DNA of 64,000 nucleotides from Cognatishimia activa (lineage in GTDB: Bacteria; Pseudomonadota; Alphaproteobacteria; Rhodobacterales; Rhodobacteraceae), in the NCBI RefSeq assembly GCF_017798205.1, contig NZ_CP060010.1:1674001-1738000 (forward strand). Direction: 5' to 3'. The notes beneath the pieces are model-generated. The model searched no databases. It worked only from the letters and a program-made list of their open reading frames with translations, and was not told the DNA's origin. A program made the translations under genes and the position numbers. Shown here piece by piece: positions 8,758 to 16,886 of the stretch. Numbering within the stretch: the first letter of the stretch is position 1; the number at the start of each line of letters is the position of its first letter.

Positions 8758-9890
8758 AACTGACCGCGCTTCTTCTTTCGCTGTCTCTCACAGCCTCTGC
8801 GGCCATTGCCCAAAGCGATGCGGCCAGCGAGGCACGTGACGCAGCGCGGGATCTGGAAGAAGCGGCCGTGGCTTTGCAACAGGCAGAAAGCTCTCGCAAC
8901 CGGATCAAAGCGCTTACGCAGGTCGTGCAATCCTATGAGGATGGCTTGGCCGCTCTCCGCGAGGGCCTGCGCCGCGCGGTGATCCGTCAACAGCGCCTCG
9001 AGGCACAATTGGTGCAGCAAGAGGCTGAAATCGCGCGTTTGATCGGCGTTCTGCAGACGCTGGGCAACAACAACAGCCCGACGCTCTTTCTGCACCCGCA
9101 AGGCCCGACAGGTACTGCTCGCGCCGGTATGATGCTGGCTGATGTGATGCCCGCGCTCAATGCCGAGGCCGCAGAACTACGTGACGCCCTGCAAGAAGTC
9201 CGTATCCTGCGCGAGTTGCAGCTTGGTGCCGCCGACACCCTCCAATCAGGCCTCGACGGCGCGCAAGCCGCCCGTACTGCTCTGTCCAAAGCCATTTCGG
9301 ATCGCACCGACCCGCCAAAACGTTTCGTCGAGGACCCGGTGCAAACCGCTCTCCTCATCGCTGCCACCGAAACCCTCGAAGGTTTCGCCAGCGGCCTCAC
9401 GGATATGTCGCCCGAACCCGAAGGCCTCGCGCCGCTGCCAGACATCTCCCACCGCCGCGGCAAGCTAGACCTGCCCCTTGAGGCCGAGATTCTGCTGTAC
9501 CCCGACGAGACAGACGCCAGCGGCGTCACCCGCCCCGGCATTACGCTGGCCACCCGCGCAAATACGCTGGTCTCAAGCCCTGTTGCTGCCACCATCCGCT
9601 ATCGCGGTCCGCTTCTGGATTTAGACAATGTCATGGTGCTGGAACCCCAACCCGGCCTGCTTTTTGTCTTCGCGGGCCTTGGTGCCGTTTTTGGCGAGGT
9701 CGGCGAAGTCATCCCCACCGGCGCACCGCTTGGGTTGATGGGCGGAAATGATCCGAAAATCGATGCCATTCTGTCACAGTCTGGTGAGGGCTCTGGTCAG
9801 GACCGCACAGAAACGCTCTATATAGAAGTCAGAGATGGCAAGACCCCTGTTGATCCCTCAGAGTGGTTCAACATCAACAAGGATAGATGA
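8754..9890 (+). CDS. EnvC-like murein hydrolase activator (M23/LytM fold)
   Basis: A 378-residue secreted protein with a signal peptide (MKLTALLLSLSLTASAAIAQ), a long coiled-coil region from about residue 22 to 120 and again near 140-180, and a C-terminal LytM/M23-like domain ending in LYIEVRDGKTPVDPSEWF. The zinc-binding histidines of active M23 peptidases are not visible in this domain, for example in the stretch NVMVLEPQPGLLFVFAGL. This fits an EnvC-type activator of amidases rather than an active endopeptidase. The ATG overlaps the gpmI stop by four bases, and the ctpA start overlaps its own stop. Confidence 0.88.
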   Translation: MKLTALLLSLSLTASAAIAQSDAASEARDAARDLEEAAVALQQAESSRNRIKALTQVVQSYEDGLAALREGLRRAVIRQQRLEAQLVQQEAEIARLIGVLQTLGNNNSPTLFLHPQGPTGTARAGMMLADVMPALNAEAAELRDALQEVRILRELQLGAADTLQSGLDGAQAARTALSKAISDRTDPPKRFVEDPVQTALLIAATETLEGFASGLTDMSPEPEGLAPLPDISHRRGKLDLPLEAEILLYPDETDASGVTRPGITLATRANTLVSSPVAATIRYRGPLLDLDNVMVLEPQPGLLFVFAGLGAVFGEVGEVIPTGAPLGLMGGNDPKIDAILSQSGEGSGQDRTETLYIEVRDGKTPVDPSEWFNINKDR

Positions 9891-11221
9891 GTATGAGAAG
9901 ATTCGTCGTGGCCGCGCTGGGCGGTACTTTGGCCGGAATTCTGGCGACGACCCAGATTGCTGGCCCTCTGCTAGCCCAAGACAGCGCGGATAACGCAAGT
10001 GTATACGAACAGCTGGACCTTTTCGGCGATATCTTTGAACGCATCCGCAGCCAATATGTCGAAGAAGTCGACGAAGGCGATCTGATTGAGGCGGCCATCA
10101 ATGGCATGCTGACGTCGCTGGATCCGCACTCCAGCTATCTGTCGCCAGATGACGCGGCCCAGATGCGTCTGCAAACCCGTGGTGAATTTGGTGGCCTTGG
10201 TATCGAAGTCACGCAGGAAGAGGGCTTTGTAAAAGTCGTGTCTCCGATTGATGGAACACCTGCTTCTGAGGCTGGCATCGAAGCCGGCGACTTCATTACC
10301 CATGTGGATGGCGAAAGCGTTTTGGGCCTGACTCTGGACGAAGCCGTCGACATGATGCGCGGCCCCGTTGGCTCTGAAATCATTATCACCATCGCGCGTG
10401 AAGGCGAGACCGAACCGTTTGATGTCTCCATCATCCGCGACACGATCAAACTGACGGCTGTACGCTCGCGCACCGAGGGCGACAGCATCGTACTGCGTGT
10501 CACCACCTTTAACGATCAAACCACGCCGAACCTGGAAGAAGGTATCGCCGAACAGATCGACGCGGCGGGCGGCATCGACAATATCAACGGCCTCGTGCTG
10601 GACCTGCGCAACAACCCGGGTGGCCTTTTGACCCAAGCGATCCGTGTTTCGGATGCGTTCTTGGAAAAGGGCGAAATCGTCTCGACCCGTGGCCGCTTTG
10701 TCGAAGATGGCGAGCGTTTCAACGCAACGCCGGGCGATCTGATGCAAGGCAAGCCGATTGTGGTTCTGATCAACGGTGGCTCTGCCTCGGCCTCTGAAAT
10801 CGTCGCGGGCGCGCTTAAAGACCATCGTCGCGCGATTGTCGTTGGCACCAAGAGCTTTGGCAAAGGCTCGGTGCAAACCGTCATGCCTCTGCGCGGCGAG
10901 GGCGCGATGCGTCTGACCACAGCACGCTATTACACGCCGTCAGGCCGCTCGATTCAGGCGCTGGGCGTGTCGCCAGATATCATCGTGGAACAGCCACGCC
11001 GCCAGCCTCAGACCGAGGAAGAGGAAGAGCGTCGTACACGTTCCGAGGCGGATCTACGCGGCAGCCTTGGCAATGACAGCCTCAGCGAAGACGAGATCCG
11101 TCAGATCGAAGAGGACCGCGCCTTGGCCGAGGCCACGGCTCAGCTGCGCGAGGATGATTATCAGCTCGCCTATGCAATCGACATCCTGAAGGGTCTCAGC
11201 GCGCTGGGACCGCAGGAATAA
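9887..11221 (+). CDS. ctpA: S41 family carboxy-terminal processing peptidase (CtpA)
   Basis: A 444-residue periplasmic protease. An N-terminal signal or anchor segment (VVAALGGTLAGILATTQIAG) is followed by a PDZ domain (FGGLGIEV ... VVSPIDGTPASEAGIEAGD, about residues 100-185) and the S41 catalytic domain. The Ser-Lys dyad can be placed by alignment to Prc: Ser301 in GSASASE and Lys326 in SFGKGSVQ. The C-terminal tail is highly charged. It is translationally coupled to the EnvC-like gene, in keeping with roles in processing envelope proteins and cell-wall hydrolase regulators. A rho-independent terminator follows at 11242. Confidence 0.95.
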   Translation: MSMRRFVVAALGGTLAGILATTQIAGPLLAQDSADNASVYEQLDLFGDIFERIRSQYVEEVDEGDLIEAAINGMLTSLDPHSSYLSPDDAAQMRLQTRGEFGGLGIEVTQEEGFVKVVSPIDGTPASEAGIEAGDFITHVDGESVLGLTLDEAVDMMRGPVGSEIIITIAREGETEPFDVSIIRDTIKLTAVRSRTEGDSIVLRVTTFNDQTTPNLEEGIAEQIDAAGGIDNINGLVLDLRNNPGGLLTQAIRVSDAFLEKGEIVSTRGRFVEDGERFNATPGDLMQGKPIVVLINGGSASASEIVAGALKDHRRAIVVGTKSFGKGSVQTVMPLRGEGAMRLTTARYYTPSGRSIQALGVSPDIIVEQPRRQPQTEEEEERRTRSEADLRGSLGNDSLSEDEIRQIEEDRALAEATAQLREDDYQLAYAIDILKGLSALGPQE

Positions 11222-11241
11222 GCCTAAAAACACAAGTCAAA

Positions 11242-11268
11242 CGCCCTGCATCACGCGGGGCGTTTTTC
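11242..11268 (+). terminator. rho-independent terminator after ctpA
   Basis: A GC-rich stem (CGCCCTGC pairing with GCGGGGCG, one G-U pair) with a short loop, followed by TTTTTCTT. It lies 20 bases after the ctpA stop and before rppH, and separates the two transcripts. Confidence 0.8.
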
Positions 11269-11329
11269 TTTGCGCCTTGCTCCCGTTTCGCCCATGGGTT
11301 TTAAAGCCACCAAGACACAGGAGCCCCGC

Positions 11330-11812
11330 ATGACCCCCGAAGAGATCGCCAAACTCCCCTATCGCCAGAATGTCGGCGTGATGCTGGTCAACGCGGCGGG
11401 CGAGGCCTTTGTGGGTCAACGTTTGGACAGTGAAGTTGCGGCCTGGCAGATGCCCCAAGGTGGGATCGACAAGGGTGAAGAACCCGCCGAAGCTGCCCTG
11501 CGCGAGCTTGAGGAAGAAACGGGTGTCTCGCCAGATCTGGTCACATTGTTGGCTGAGTCCAAAGGCTGGATCGCCTATGATCTGCCCCATGACATCGTGC
11601 CAAAAATCTGGAAGGGCCGCTTCAAAGGCCAGGAACAGAAATGGTTTCTTTATCGCTTCCACGGCACGGACGATCAGATCAATATCGAGGTCGATCATCA
11701 GGAATTCTCTGAATGGCGATGGCTGCCGGTGGATCAACTGGTTGCCAATATCGTGCCGTTTAAACGCGAAGTTTACGAGCAGGTCGTCGCGGAATTTACG
11801 CCCTACCTCTGA
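11330..11812 (+). CDS. rppH: RNA pyrophosphohydrolase (Nudix)
   Basis: A 160-residue Nudix hydrolase that removes pyrophosphate from the 5' end of mRNA and so triggers decay. The Nudix box spans residues 44-66, with REL and EEETGV at its end, and the N-terminal [11 protein letters not shown] and AWQMPQGG phrases are typical of RppH. The start at 11330 is preceded by GGAG. An in-frame ATG at 11270 falls in the upstream terminator tail and is less likely. The stop is immediately followed by a copy of the GCAAGATGAA repeat. Confidence 0.95.
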   Translation: MTPEEIAKLPYRQNVGVMLVNAAGEAFVGQRLDSEVAAWQMPQGGIDKGEEPAEAALRELEEETGVSPDLVTLLAESKGWIAYDLPHDIVPKIWKGRFKGQEQKWFLYRFHGTDDQINIEVDHQEFSEWRWLPVDQLVANIVPFKREVYEQVVAEFTPYL

Positions 11813-11834
11813 CTTCATCTTGCAAAAAATACTC
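11813..11834 (-). repeat. GAGTATTT-GCAAGATGAAG dispersed repeat, copy A
   Basis: A 22-base element that reads GAGTATTTTTTGCAAGATGA(AG) on the minus strand. It starts right after the rppH stop codon. Related copies stand at 14811-14832 (plus), 34731-34752 (plus) and 51951-51972 (minus). Copies A and B flank dnaE2 in inverted orientation. Confidence 0.75.
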
Positions 11835-11869
11835 AGAATCCGACGGCGCTAATTTTTCGACTCCAAAAA

Positions 11870-11884
11870 GAACAAAGTAAGAAC
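11870..11884 (+). promoter_or_regulatory. LexA operator (SOS box) of dnaE2
   Basis: GAAC, seven bases, GAAC. This is an exact match to the direct-repeat LexA box of alphaproteobacteria. It lies 12 bases before the dnaE2 ATG and abuts a perfect -10 hexamer, so bound LexA would occlude RNA polymerase. DnaE2 is a classical SOS gene, which supports the call. Confidence 0.85.
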
Positions 11885-11885
11885 A

Positions 11886-11891
11886 TATAAT
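11886..11891 (+). promoter_or_regulatory. -10 element of the dnaE2 promoter
   Basis: A perfect TATAAT directly after the LexA box. A start site about seven bases downstream would fall at or within a base or two of the ATG at 11897, so the message would be leaderless or nearly so, unless translation begins at the ATG at 11918. No clear -35 hexamer is seen at the right distance. Confidence 0.6.
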
Positions 11892-11896
11892 AGGGC

Positions 11897-14812
11897 ATGC
11901 CGGTCGAACTCTGCGCCATGTCCAATTTTACTTTCCTCACCGGGGCTTCTCACCCCGAGGAGTACATGCGCCGTGCGCTCGAGGTCGGTCTAAGCGCCAT
12001 CGCCATCGCCGATGATAATTCCGTGGCCGGCATCGTGCGCGCCTATACCGAGGCCAAAGATATCGCGCGGCGGGTGAAAGAACGGCAGCGCTTTGACGAT
12101 GAACATGGGCTCATTGGGCCCCCCAAACCCTTAGACCTTCCCGATCCGCAGTCCTTCCCGATCTACGATGTCCCGCGCCTCATCCCCGCCGCGCGGCTGC
12201 TGTTTGAGGACGCGGGCCCCGTGGTGGCCCTGCCGATCAATCGCACAGGCTGGGGCAGTCTGTGTCGAATCCTCTCTCTCGGACGGCTTCGGGCCGAAAA
12301 GGGCAGCTGCATTCTCAGGCTTGAGGACCTTACGAGTCATCACGACGGCCTCCACCTGATCCTGCAACCTGCGCCAGATGCCCATCATCAGCCCCGCGGC
12401 GCGTCCACTTGGGAGCAGCAAGCCAAACGCCTGACGCGCCGCTTTGCAGGGCGTATCGATGTGATGCTCAGCCCCCGCTATGACGGGCAGGACGCGCCGC
12501 GGTTCGCGGCCATCGCGGAGCGGGCCGTGCATATGGGCTTGCCGACAGTGGCGTCTTGCACCCCGCGCATGCACCACGGGCGTCGTCGCAAGCTGGCGGA
12601 TGTGCTGGCGGCGGTGCGCTCGGGGTGCAAGGTCGAAGCCCTGGGACGTGAGGCCTTAGCCCATTCAGAACACCGTCTGCGCAGCGCGCGTGATATGGCG
12701 CGGATCTTTCGCGATCACCCCGAGGCCATCGCTCGGGCGGACACGCTCGCGGGCTCGCTCACCTTCTCGCTGGGCGAGCTGCGCTATGAATACCCCTCAG
12801 AAGTCGCGCAGGGGGAAAGTGCGACAGAGCGCCTGAAACGGCTCGCCTATGAGGGTCTGAAATGGCGCTATAAATATGGCGCGCCTGAAAGGGTGCGCGG
12901 CATGCTGGAACATGAGCTCGCCCTGATCGCCAAGCTTAACTACGAGCCCTATTTCCTGACCGTCCGCGACATTGTCCATTTCGCCCGCTCCCGCGATATC
13001 CTCTGTCAGGGGCGGGGGTCTGCGGCCAACTCGGTGGTTTGTTACTGCCTCGGCATCACCTCGGTCAGCCCCGAAATCGGCACGATGGTGTTTGAGCGCT
13101 TTGTCTCCGAGGCCCGCGACGAGCCGCCCGATATCGACGTCGATTTCGAACATGAACGGCGCGAAGAGGTCATCCAGTGGATCTATGAACGCTATGGCCG
13201 TCATCGTGCGGGGCTTTGCGCCACCGTGGTCCATTACCGCGGTAAACGCGCCATCCGAGAGGTCGGCCGTGCCATGGGGCTGACCGAGGACACGATTTCT
13301 GCGCTGAGTTCGCAGCTCTGGGGCTTTTTCTCGGCCAATGGGCTGGAAGAGCACCGCATGCGCGAGATCGGGCTTGATCCAAATGACAAGCGACTCGTCC
13401 AAACCATGGCGCTGGTCTATGAAGTCATCGGCTTTCCGCGCCATCTGTCCCAACATGTCGGTGGGTTCATCGTCACTGAGGGGCGTCTGGACGAACTCGT
13501 CCCGATTGAAAACGCCACGATGGAGGACCGTACGGTCATCTGTTGGGACAAAGATGATATCGAAAGCCTTGGCATCCTCAAGGTCGACGTCCTCAGCCTT
13601 GGGATGCTGACTTGTATCCGCAAAGCCTTTGATCTGATGACGCGGCATCATGGCCAGACCTACACGCTCTCAAGCCTGCCGCAGGAGGATCCTAAGGTTT
13701 ATGACATGCTCTGCGCGGCGGATTCCATCGGCGTGTTTCAGGTGGAAAGCCGCGCCCAGATGAATTTTCTGCCGCGCATGCGCCCGCGGCATTTCTATGA
13801 TCTGGTGATCGAGGTCGCGATCATCCGTCCGGGCCCCATTCAGGGCGATATGGTGCATCCCTATATCCGGCGTCGGAATGGCGAAGAGAAGGTCGAGTTC
13901 CCCTCAGATGAGCTGGGCGAAGTGCTGGGCAAAACGCTTGGCGTGCCGCTGTTTCAGGAACAGGCGATGCAGATCGCCATCATCGGTGCGGGGTTTTCCC
14001 CGGAAGAGGCAGATCGTCTGAGGCGCTCCCTCGCGACCTTCAAGAAACACGGCAATGTCAGCGAGTTTCGCACGCGGTTCATGCGCGGCATGAAAAAGAA
14101 CGGCTATGACGAAGAGTTTGCTGCGCGCTGTTTCTCCCAGATCGAGGGCTTTGGATCCTATGGTTTCCCCGAAAGCCATGCGGCCAGCTTTGCCTTGTTG
14201 GTCTACGCCTCCGCCTGGATCAAATGCCACCATCCCGGGATCTTTGCCTGTGCGCTGCTCAATTCCCAGCCCATGGGGTTCTATGCTCCCGCCCAGATCG
14301 TGCGAGATGCGCGCGAGCATGGGGTCACGGTCAGGCCTGTCGATATCAACGAAAGCTTTTGGGACAACGTCATGGAGCCTGACGGGCAGGGCGGTCTGGC
14401 GCTGCGTCTTGGGTTTCGTCAGATCAAAGGCATTCGCGAAGAAGACGCCGCCTGGATCACCGCCGCGCGCGGCAATGGTTATCTGAGTGTCGAAGAGGTC
14501 TGGCGGCGGGCAGGGATAGGCCCTGCGGTCATCACTCGGCTGGCTGAGGCGGATGTTTTCTCAGGGCTTGGTTTCGTGCGCCGCGAGGCCCTGTGGGAGG
14601 CCAAGGCGATCCGGTCTGACAAGCCTCTGCCGCTGTTTGAGGCGGATATGGACGGCGAGGCGATCTTTGAAGCGCCTGCAAGCCTGCCTGAAATGACCTT
14701 GGGCGAGCAGGTGGTGGAGGATTACGTTGCCATGCGGCTGAGCCTAAAGGCCCATCCAGTTGCGCTGTTGCGGGACCAACTGACGCCAGTGAAGGGGGCT
14801 CCGGCAGAATGA
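11897..14812 (+). CDS. dnaE2: error-prone DNA polymerase DnaE2, C-terminally shortened
   Basis: A 971-residue C-family polymerase for SOS translesion synthesis. The N-terminal PHP domain begins VELCAMSNFTFLTGASHPEE; its metal-binding histidines are partly lost, as is usual in DnaE2. The palm holds the catalytic aspartates in PDIDVDF (Asp412 and Asp414), and VDVLSLGML follows. The fingers and helix-hairpin-helix region are intact. The protein ends soon after LSLKAHPVALLRDQL. DnaE2 proteins generally continue for about 90-110 more residues with an OB-fold (RVRVAGLV-type) domain, which is absent here. The upstream LexA box predicts SOS induction. The usual imuA-imuB partners are not adjacent. 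Confidence 0.93.
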   Translation: MPVELCAMSNFTFLTGASHPEEYMRRALEVGLSAIAIADDNSVAGIVRAYTEAKDIARRVKERQRFDDEHGLIGPPKPLDLPDPQSFPIYDVPRLIPAARLLFEDAGPVVALPINRTGWGSLCRILSLGRLRAEKGSCILRLEDLTSHHDGLHLILQPAPDAHHQPRGASTWEQQAKRLTRRFAGRIDVMLSPRYDGQDAPRFAAIAERAVHMGLPTVASCTPRMHHGRRRKLADVLAAVRSGCKVEALGREALAHSEHRLRSARDMARIFRDHPEAIARADTLAGSLTFSLGELRYEYPSEVAQGESATERLKRLAYEGLKWRYKYGAPERVRGMLEHELALIAKLNYEPYFLTVRDIVHFARSRDILCQGRGSAANSVVCYCLGITSVSPEIGTMVFERFVSEARDEPPDIDVDFEHERREEVIQWIYERYGRHRAGLCATVVHYRGKRAIREVGRAMGLTEDTISALSSQLWGFFSANGLEEHRMREIGLDPNDKRLVQTMALVYEVIGFPRHLSQHVGGFIVTEGRLDELVPIENATMEDRTVICWDKDDIESLGILKVDVLSLGMLTCIRKAFDLMTRHHGQTYTLSSLPQEDPKVYDMLCAADSIGVFQVESRAQMNFLPRMRPRHFYDLVIEVAIIRPGPIQGDMVHPYIRRRNGEEKVEFPSDELGEVLGKTLGVPLFQEQAMQIAIIGAGFSPEEADRLRRSLATFKKHGNVSEFRTRFMRGMKKNGYDEEFAARCFSQIEGFGSYGFPESHAASFALLVYASAWIKCHHPGIFACALLNSQPMGFYAPAQIVRDAREHGVTVRPVDINESFWDNVMEPDGQGGLALRLGFRQIKGIREEDAAWITAARGNGYLSVEEVWRRAGIGPAVITRLAEADVFSGLGFVRREALWEAKAIRSDKPLPLFEADMDGEAIFEAPASLPEMTLGEQVVEDYVAMRLSLKAHPVALLRDQLTPVKGAPAE

Positions 14813-14832
14813 GTATTTGGGGCAAGATGAAG
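14811..14832 (+). repeat. GAGTATTT-GCAAGATGAAG dispersed repeat, copy B
   Basis: A 22-base element that overlaps the dnaE2 stop codon: the TGA occupies 14810-14812. It is followed by TTGCCCC, which can pair with the internal GGGGCAA to form a hairpin. It is the inverted counterpart of copy A upstream of dnaE2. Confidence 0.75.
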
Positions 14833-14909
14833 GTTGATTGCCCCAGTCCGGCCCCCATATGGGGAATCCGATGGACAGCCCAAAGCTGCAGATGTAAGCA
14901 AACCCGACC

Positions 14910-15386
14910 ATGGCTAAGAAACCTAAATCAGATCCCAACTACAAAGTGATCGCCGAGAACCGGCGGGCGCGGTTTGACTATGCCATTGAGGATGACATCG
15001 AATGCGGCGTCGTGCTGATGGGGTCAGAGGTTAAAAGCCTGCGCAACGGCGGCTCTAACATTGCCGAGAGCTATGCCGAGGTGAAAGACGGTGAGCTTTG
15101 GCTCGTGAACTCTTATATCGCGCCCTATGATCGGGCGATGTTTGCGCATCTGGAACGGCGTCGCCGCAAGCTCTTGGTGAGCAAACGCGAACTTGCGCGC
15201 CTTTGGAATGAGACCCAGCGCAAAGGCATGACCATTGTGCCGCTTGTTATGTATTTCAATCACAAGGGCTATGTGAAGCTGAAGGTCGGCATCGCCAAAG
15301 GTAAAAAGCTGCACGACAAACGCGCCACAGAGGCGAAGCGCGATTGGGGCCGTCAGAAACAGCGTCTGTTGCGGCACGGTGACTAA
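14910..15386 (+). CDS. smpB: SsrA-binding protein SmpB
   Basis: A 158-residue RNA-binding protein that delivers tmRNA to stalled ribosomes. It shows the family motifs [35 protein letters not shown] and the basic C-terminal tail [18 protein letters not shown]. Length is typical. The tmRNA gene itself is not recognisable in this window. The gene is preceded by the copy B repeat and an 80-base leader with no strong ribosome site. Confidence 0.97.
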   Translation: MAKKPKSDPNYKVIAENRRARFDYAIEDDIECGVVLMGSEVKSLRNGGSNIAESYAEVKDGELWLVNSYIAPYDRAMFAHLERRRRKLLVSKRELARLWNETQRKGMTIVPLVMYFNHKGYVKLKVGIAKGKKLHDKRATEAKRDWGRQKQRLLRHGD

Positions 15387-16028
15387 TCTCGGACGGGGTT
15401 AGATCCAAAATCCATCCAGCAATCCTGACGTCGCGTAAGCGCGTCCAGAGTTGAGCAACACAAAGATAGAAATTTACGCATATGAGGCGCCAGAAATGAA
15501 AATCCCCACGCTGCGCGGGGCAGCATGGGGGTACTCGTAACTCCCTGGCACTCGTATTTCGGTCCGCATCAGAGGCGGAATTCCTGAGATTCTGGGGCGC
15601 TTTTTGCCATATAATTCATATGATTAAGCGCGCACGCAACGGCATAAAAACAATCTTACCGCGTCTTACCCACCAATTTTAGCCTTTAATCAGTAACTTG
15701 GAAACAGGTTTCTTGAGACTTCTTGTGCAGTTGAAAAGCTATTGTACAGATTAATACGCTGGAACTATCTGAAAAACAAAGCGCGCAAAAGCACTTAGGC
15801 GGACTTCGACGACGATAAGCAATCTCATTGTTCACAATCATCGAACCCGCGACCAATTAATTGTGTCGAGAACGTCCTGTGCTGAGGCGCACGTAAAGGT
15901 TGTATTTGCGTATGACCCTCACCCGGTGATTCTAATTTGCACGCGCTGAACGGGGAAATTTGAGGAGTTCCCTTGCGACTCTATCCCTCTGGTAGTAGGC
16001 AAAGCCAGATTTCCTCAAAAGGTGCAGC
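15387..16028. other. 642-base gene-free region between smpB and sseA
   Basis: No convincing ORF on either strand. Base composition is visibly more AT-rich than the surroundings, mainly from 15600 to 15860. It contains a possible minus-strand small RNA with a terminator (15494-15606) and a small inverted repeat TCCGC/GCGGA near 15563-15579. A GAACCCGCGACCA-like string near 15843 resembles a tRNA 3' end but does not fold. The last 100 bases should hold the sseA promoter, which I cannot define. Confidence 0.5.
15494..15606 (-). ncRNA. candidate small RNA (minus strand)
   Basis: On the minus strand, a stem CCCCGC/GTGGGG (15504-15520) followed by ATTTTCATTT looks like a rho-independent terminator with no gene in front of it. 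Upstream lie a short hairpin (TCCGC/GCGGA) and two copies of TACGAGT about 20 bases apart. The promoter is poorly defined: an AT-rich stretch near 15610-15630. No known family was recognised, so this is only a candidate. Confidence 0.22.
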
Positions 16029-16886
16029 ATGGCACAGGATGATCCAAAAACGATTGTCTCGACGGCTTGGTTGAATGCCAATCTCAAGGACCCAGATCTT
16101 CGTATTCTGGATGCCTCTTGGTATTTGCCGACCGAGTCTCGGGATCCGAAAACGGAATTTGACGCAAGCCATATTCCAGGCGCGCGGTTCTTTGACATCG
16201 AAGATATCTCTGACCACCGTTCAAACTTGCCCCATATGGTGCCACCAGTGGAAAAGTTTCTGTCGCGCATTCGCGAATTGGGCGTAGGCGATGGGCACCA
16301 GATCGTTGTCTATGACGGCGCGGGGCTGTTTTCCGCCGCGCGTGTATGGTGGCTGTTCAAGTTGATGGGCCACGACAATATCGCCGTGCTTGACGGAGGC
16401 TTGCCAAAATGGACCGCCGAGGGACGGCCTGTCTCCAACGAGCCTCCGGTGATCCGAGATCGCCATATGTTTGCGCGTCCGCGTTATGAGATGGTTAAGG
16501 ATGTGACCGAGGTTAGCCGGGCCTCTAAGTTGATGGACTATGTGATCATCGATGCCCGCGCCGCTGATCGGTTTAAAGGCGAGGCCGCCGAGCCCCGACC
16601 AGGCATGCGGGCGGGTCATATCCCGAACTCGCGCAATGTGCCGTTCAGCACCCTGTTGAACGCTGATAAAACCATGAAAGACCCCGAGGTTTTGAAAGAA
16701 ATCTTCGAAGCAGCCGGGGTTGATCTGGCAAAACCCGCAATCACCTCTTGCGGCTCTGGTGTGACAGCCGCGGTGCTCTGTCTTGCCATGGAGCGCTTTG
16801 GTAAGACTGATCATTCCCTTTACGATGGATCTTGGACTGAATGGGGCGCCTTCCCCACAGTTCCTATTGCGACTGGAGACGCATAA
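16029..16886 (+). CDS. sseA: 3-mercaptopyruvate sulfurtransferase
   Basis: A 285-residue, two-domain rhodanese-fold enzyme that transfers sulfur from 3-mercaptopyruvate to thiol acceptors. The catalytic loop is CGSGVTA at Cys241, the form typical of mercaptopyruvate sulfurtransferase rather than thiosulfate sulfurtransferase. The N-terminal inactive domain has DASWYLP and IPGARFFDI, and the second has DARAADRFKGE and GHIPNSRNVPF. The stop overlaps the next start by one base, so it is coupled to an aminotransferase that could supply 3-mercaptopyruvate from cysteine (inference). Confidence 0.93.
   Translation: MAQDDPKTIVSTAWLNANLKDPDLRILDASWYLPTESRDPKTEFDASHIPGARFFDIEDISDHRSNLPHMVPPVEKFLSRIRELGVGDGHQIVVYDGAGLFSAARVWWLFKLMGHDNIAVLDGGLPKWTAEGRPVSNEPPVIRDRHMFARPRYEMVKDVTEVSRASKLMDYVIIDARAADRFKGEAAEPRPGMRAGHIPNSRNVPFSTLLNADKTMKDPEVLKEIFEAAGVDLAKPAITSCGSGVTAAVLCLAMERFGKTDHSLYDGSWTEWGAFPTVPIATGDA

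Noticed and set aside
15840-15860. tRNA-like 3' end string (CGAACCCGCGACCA)
   Set aside because: The preceding bases do not form a T-arm, and no D-arm or anticodon arm is visible on either strand.
15387-16028. tmRNA gene next to smpB
   Set aside because: No sequence resembling the tag-coding region or acceptor ends of a one-piece or two-piece tmRNA was found.
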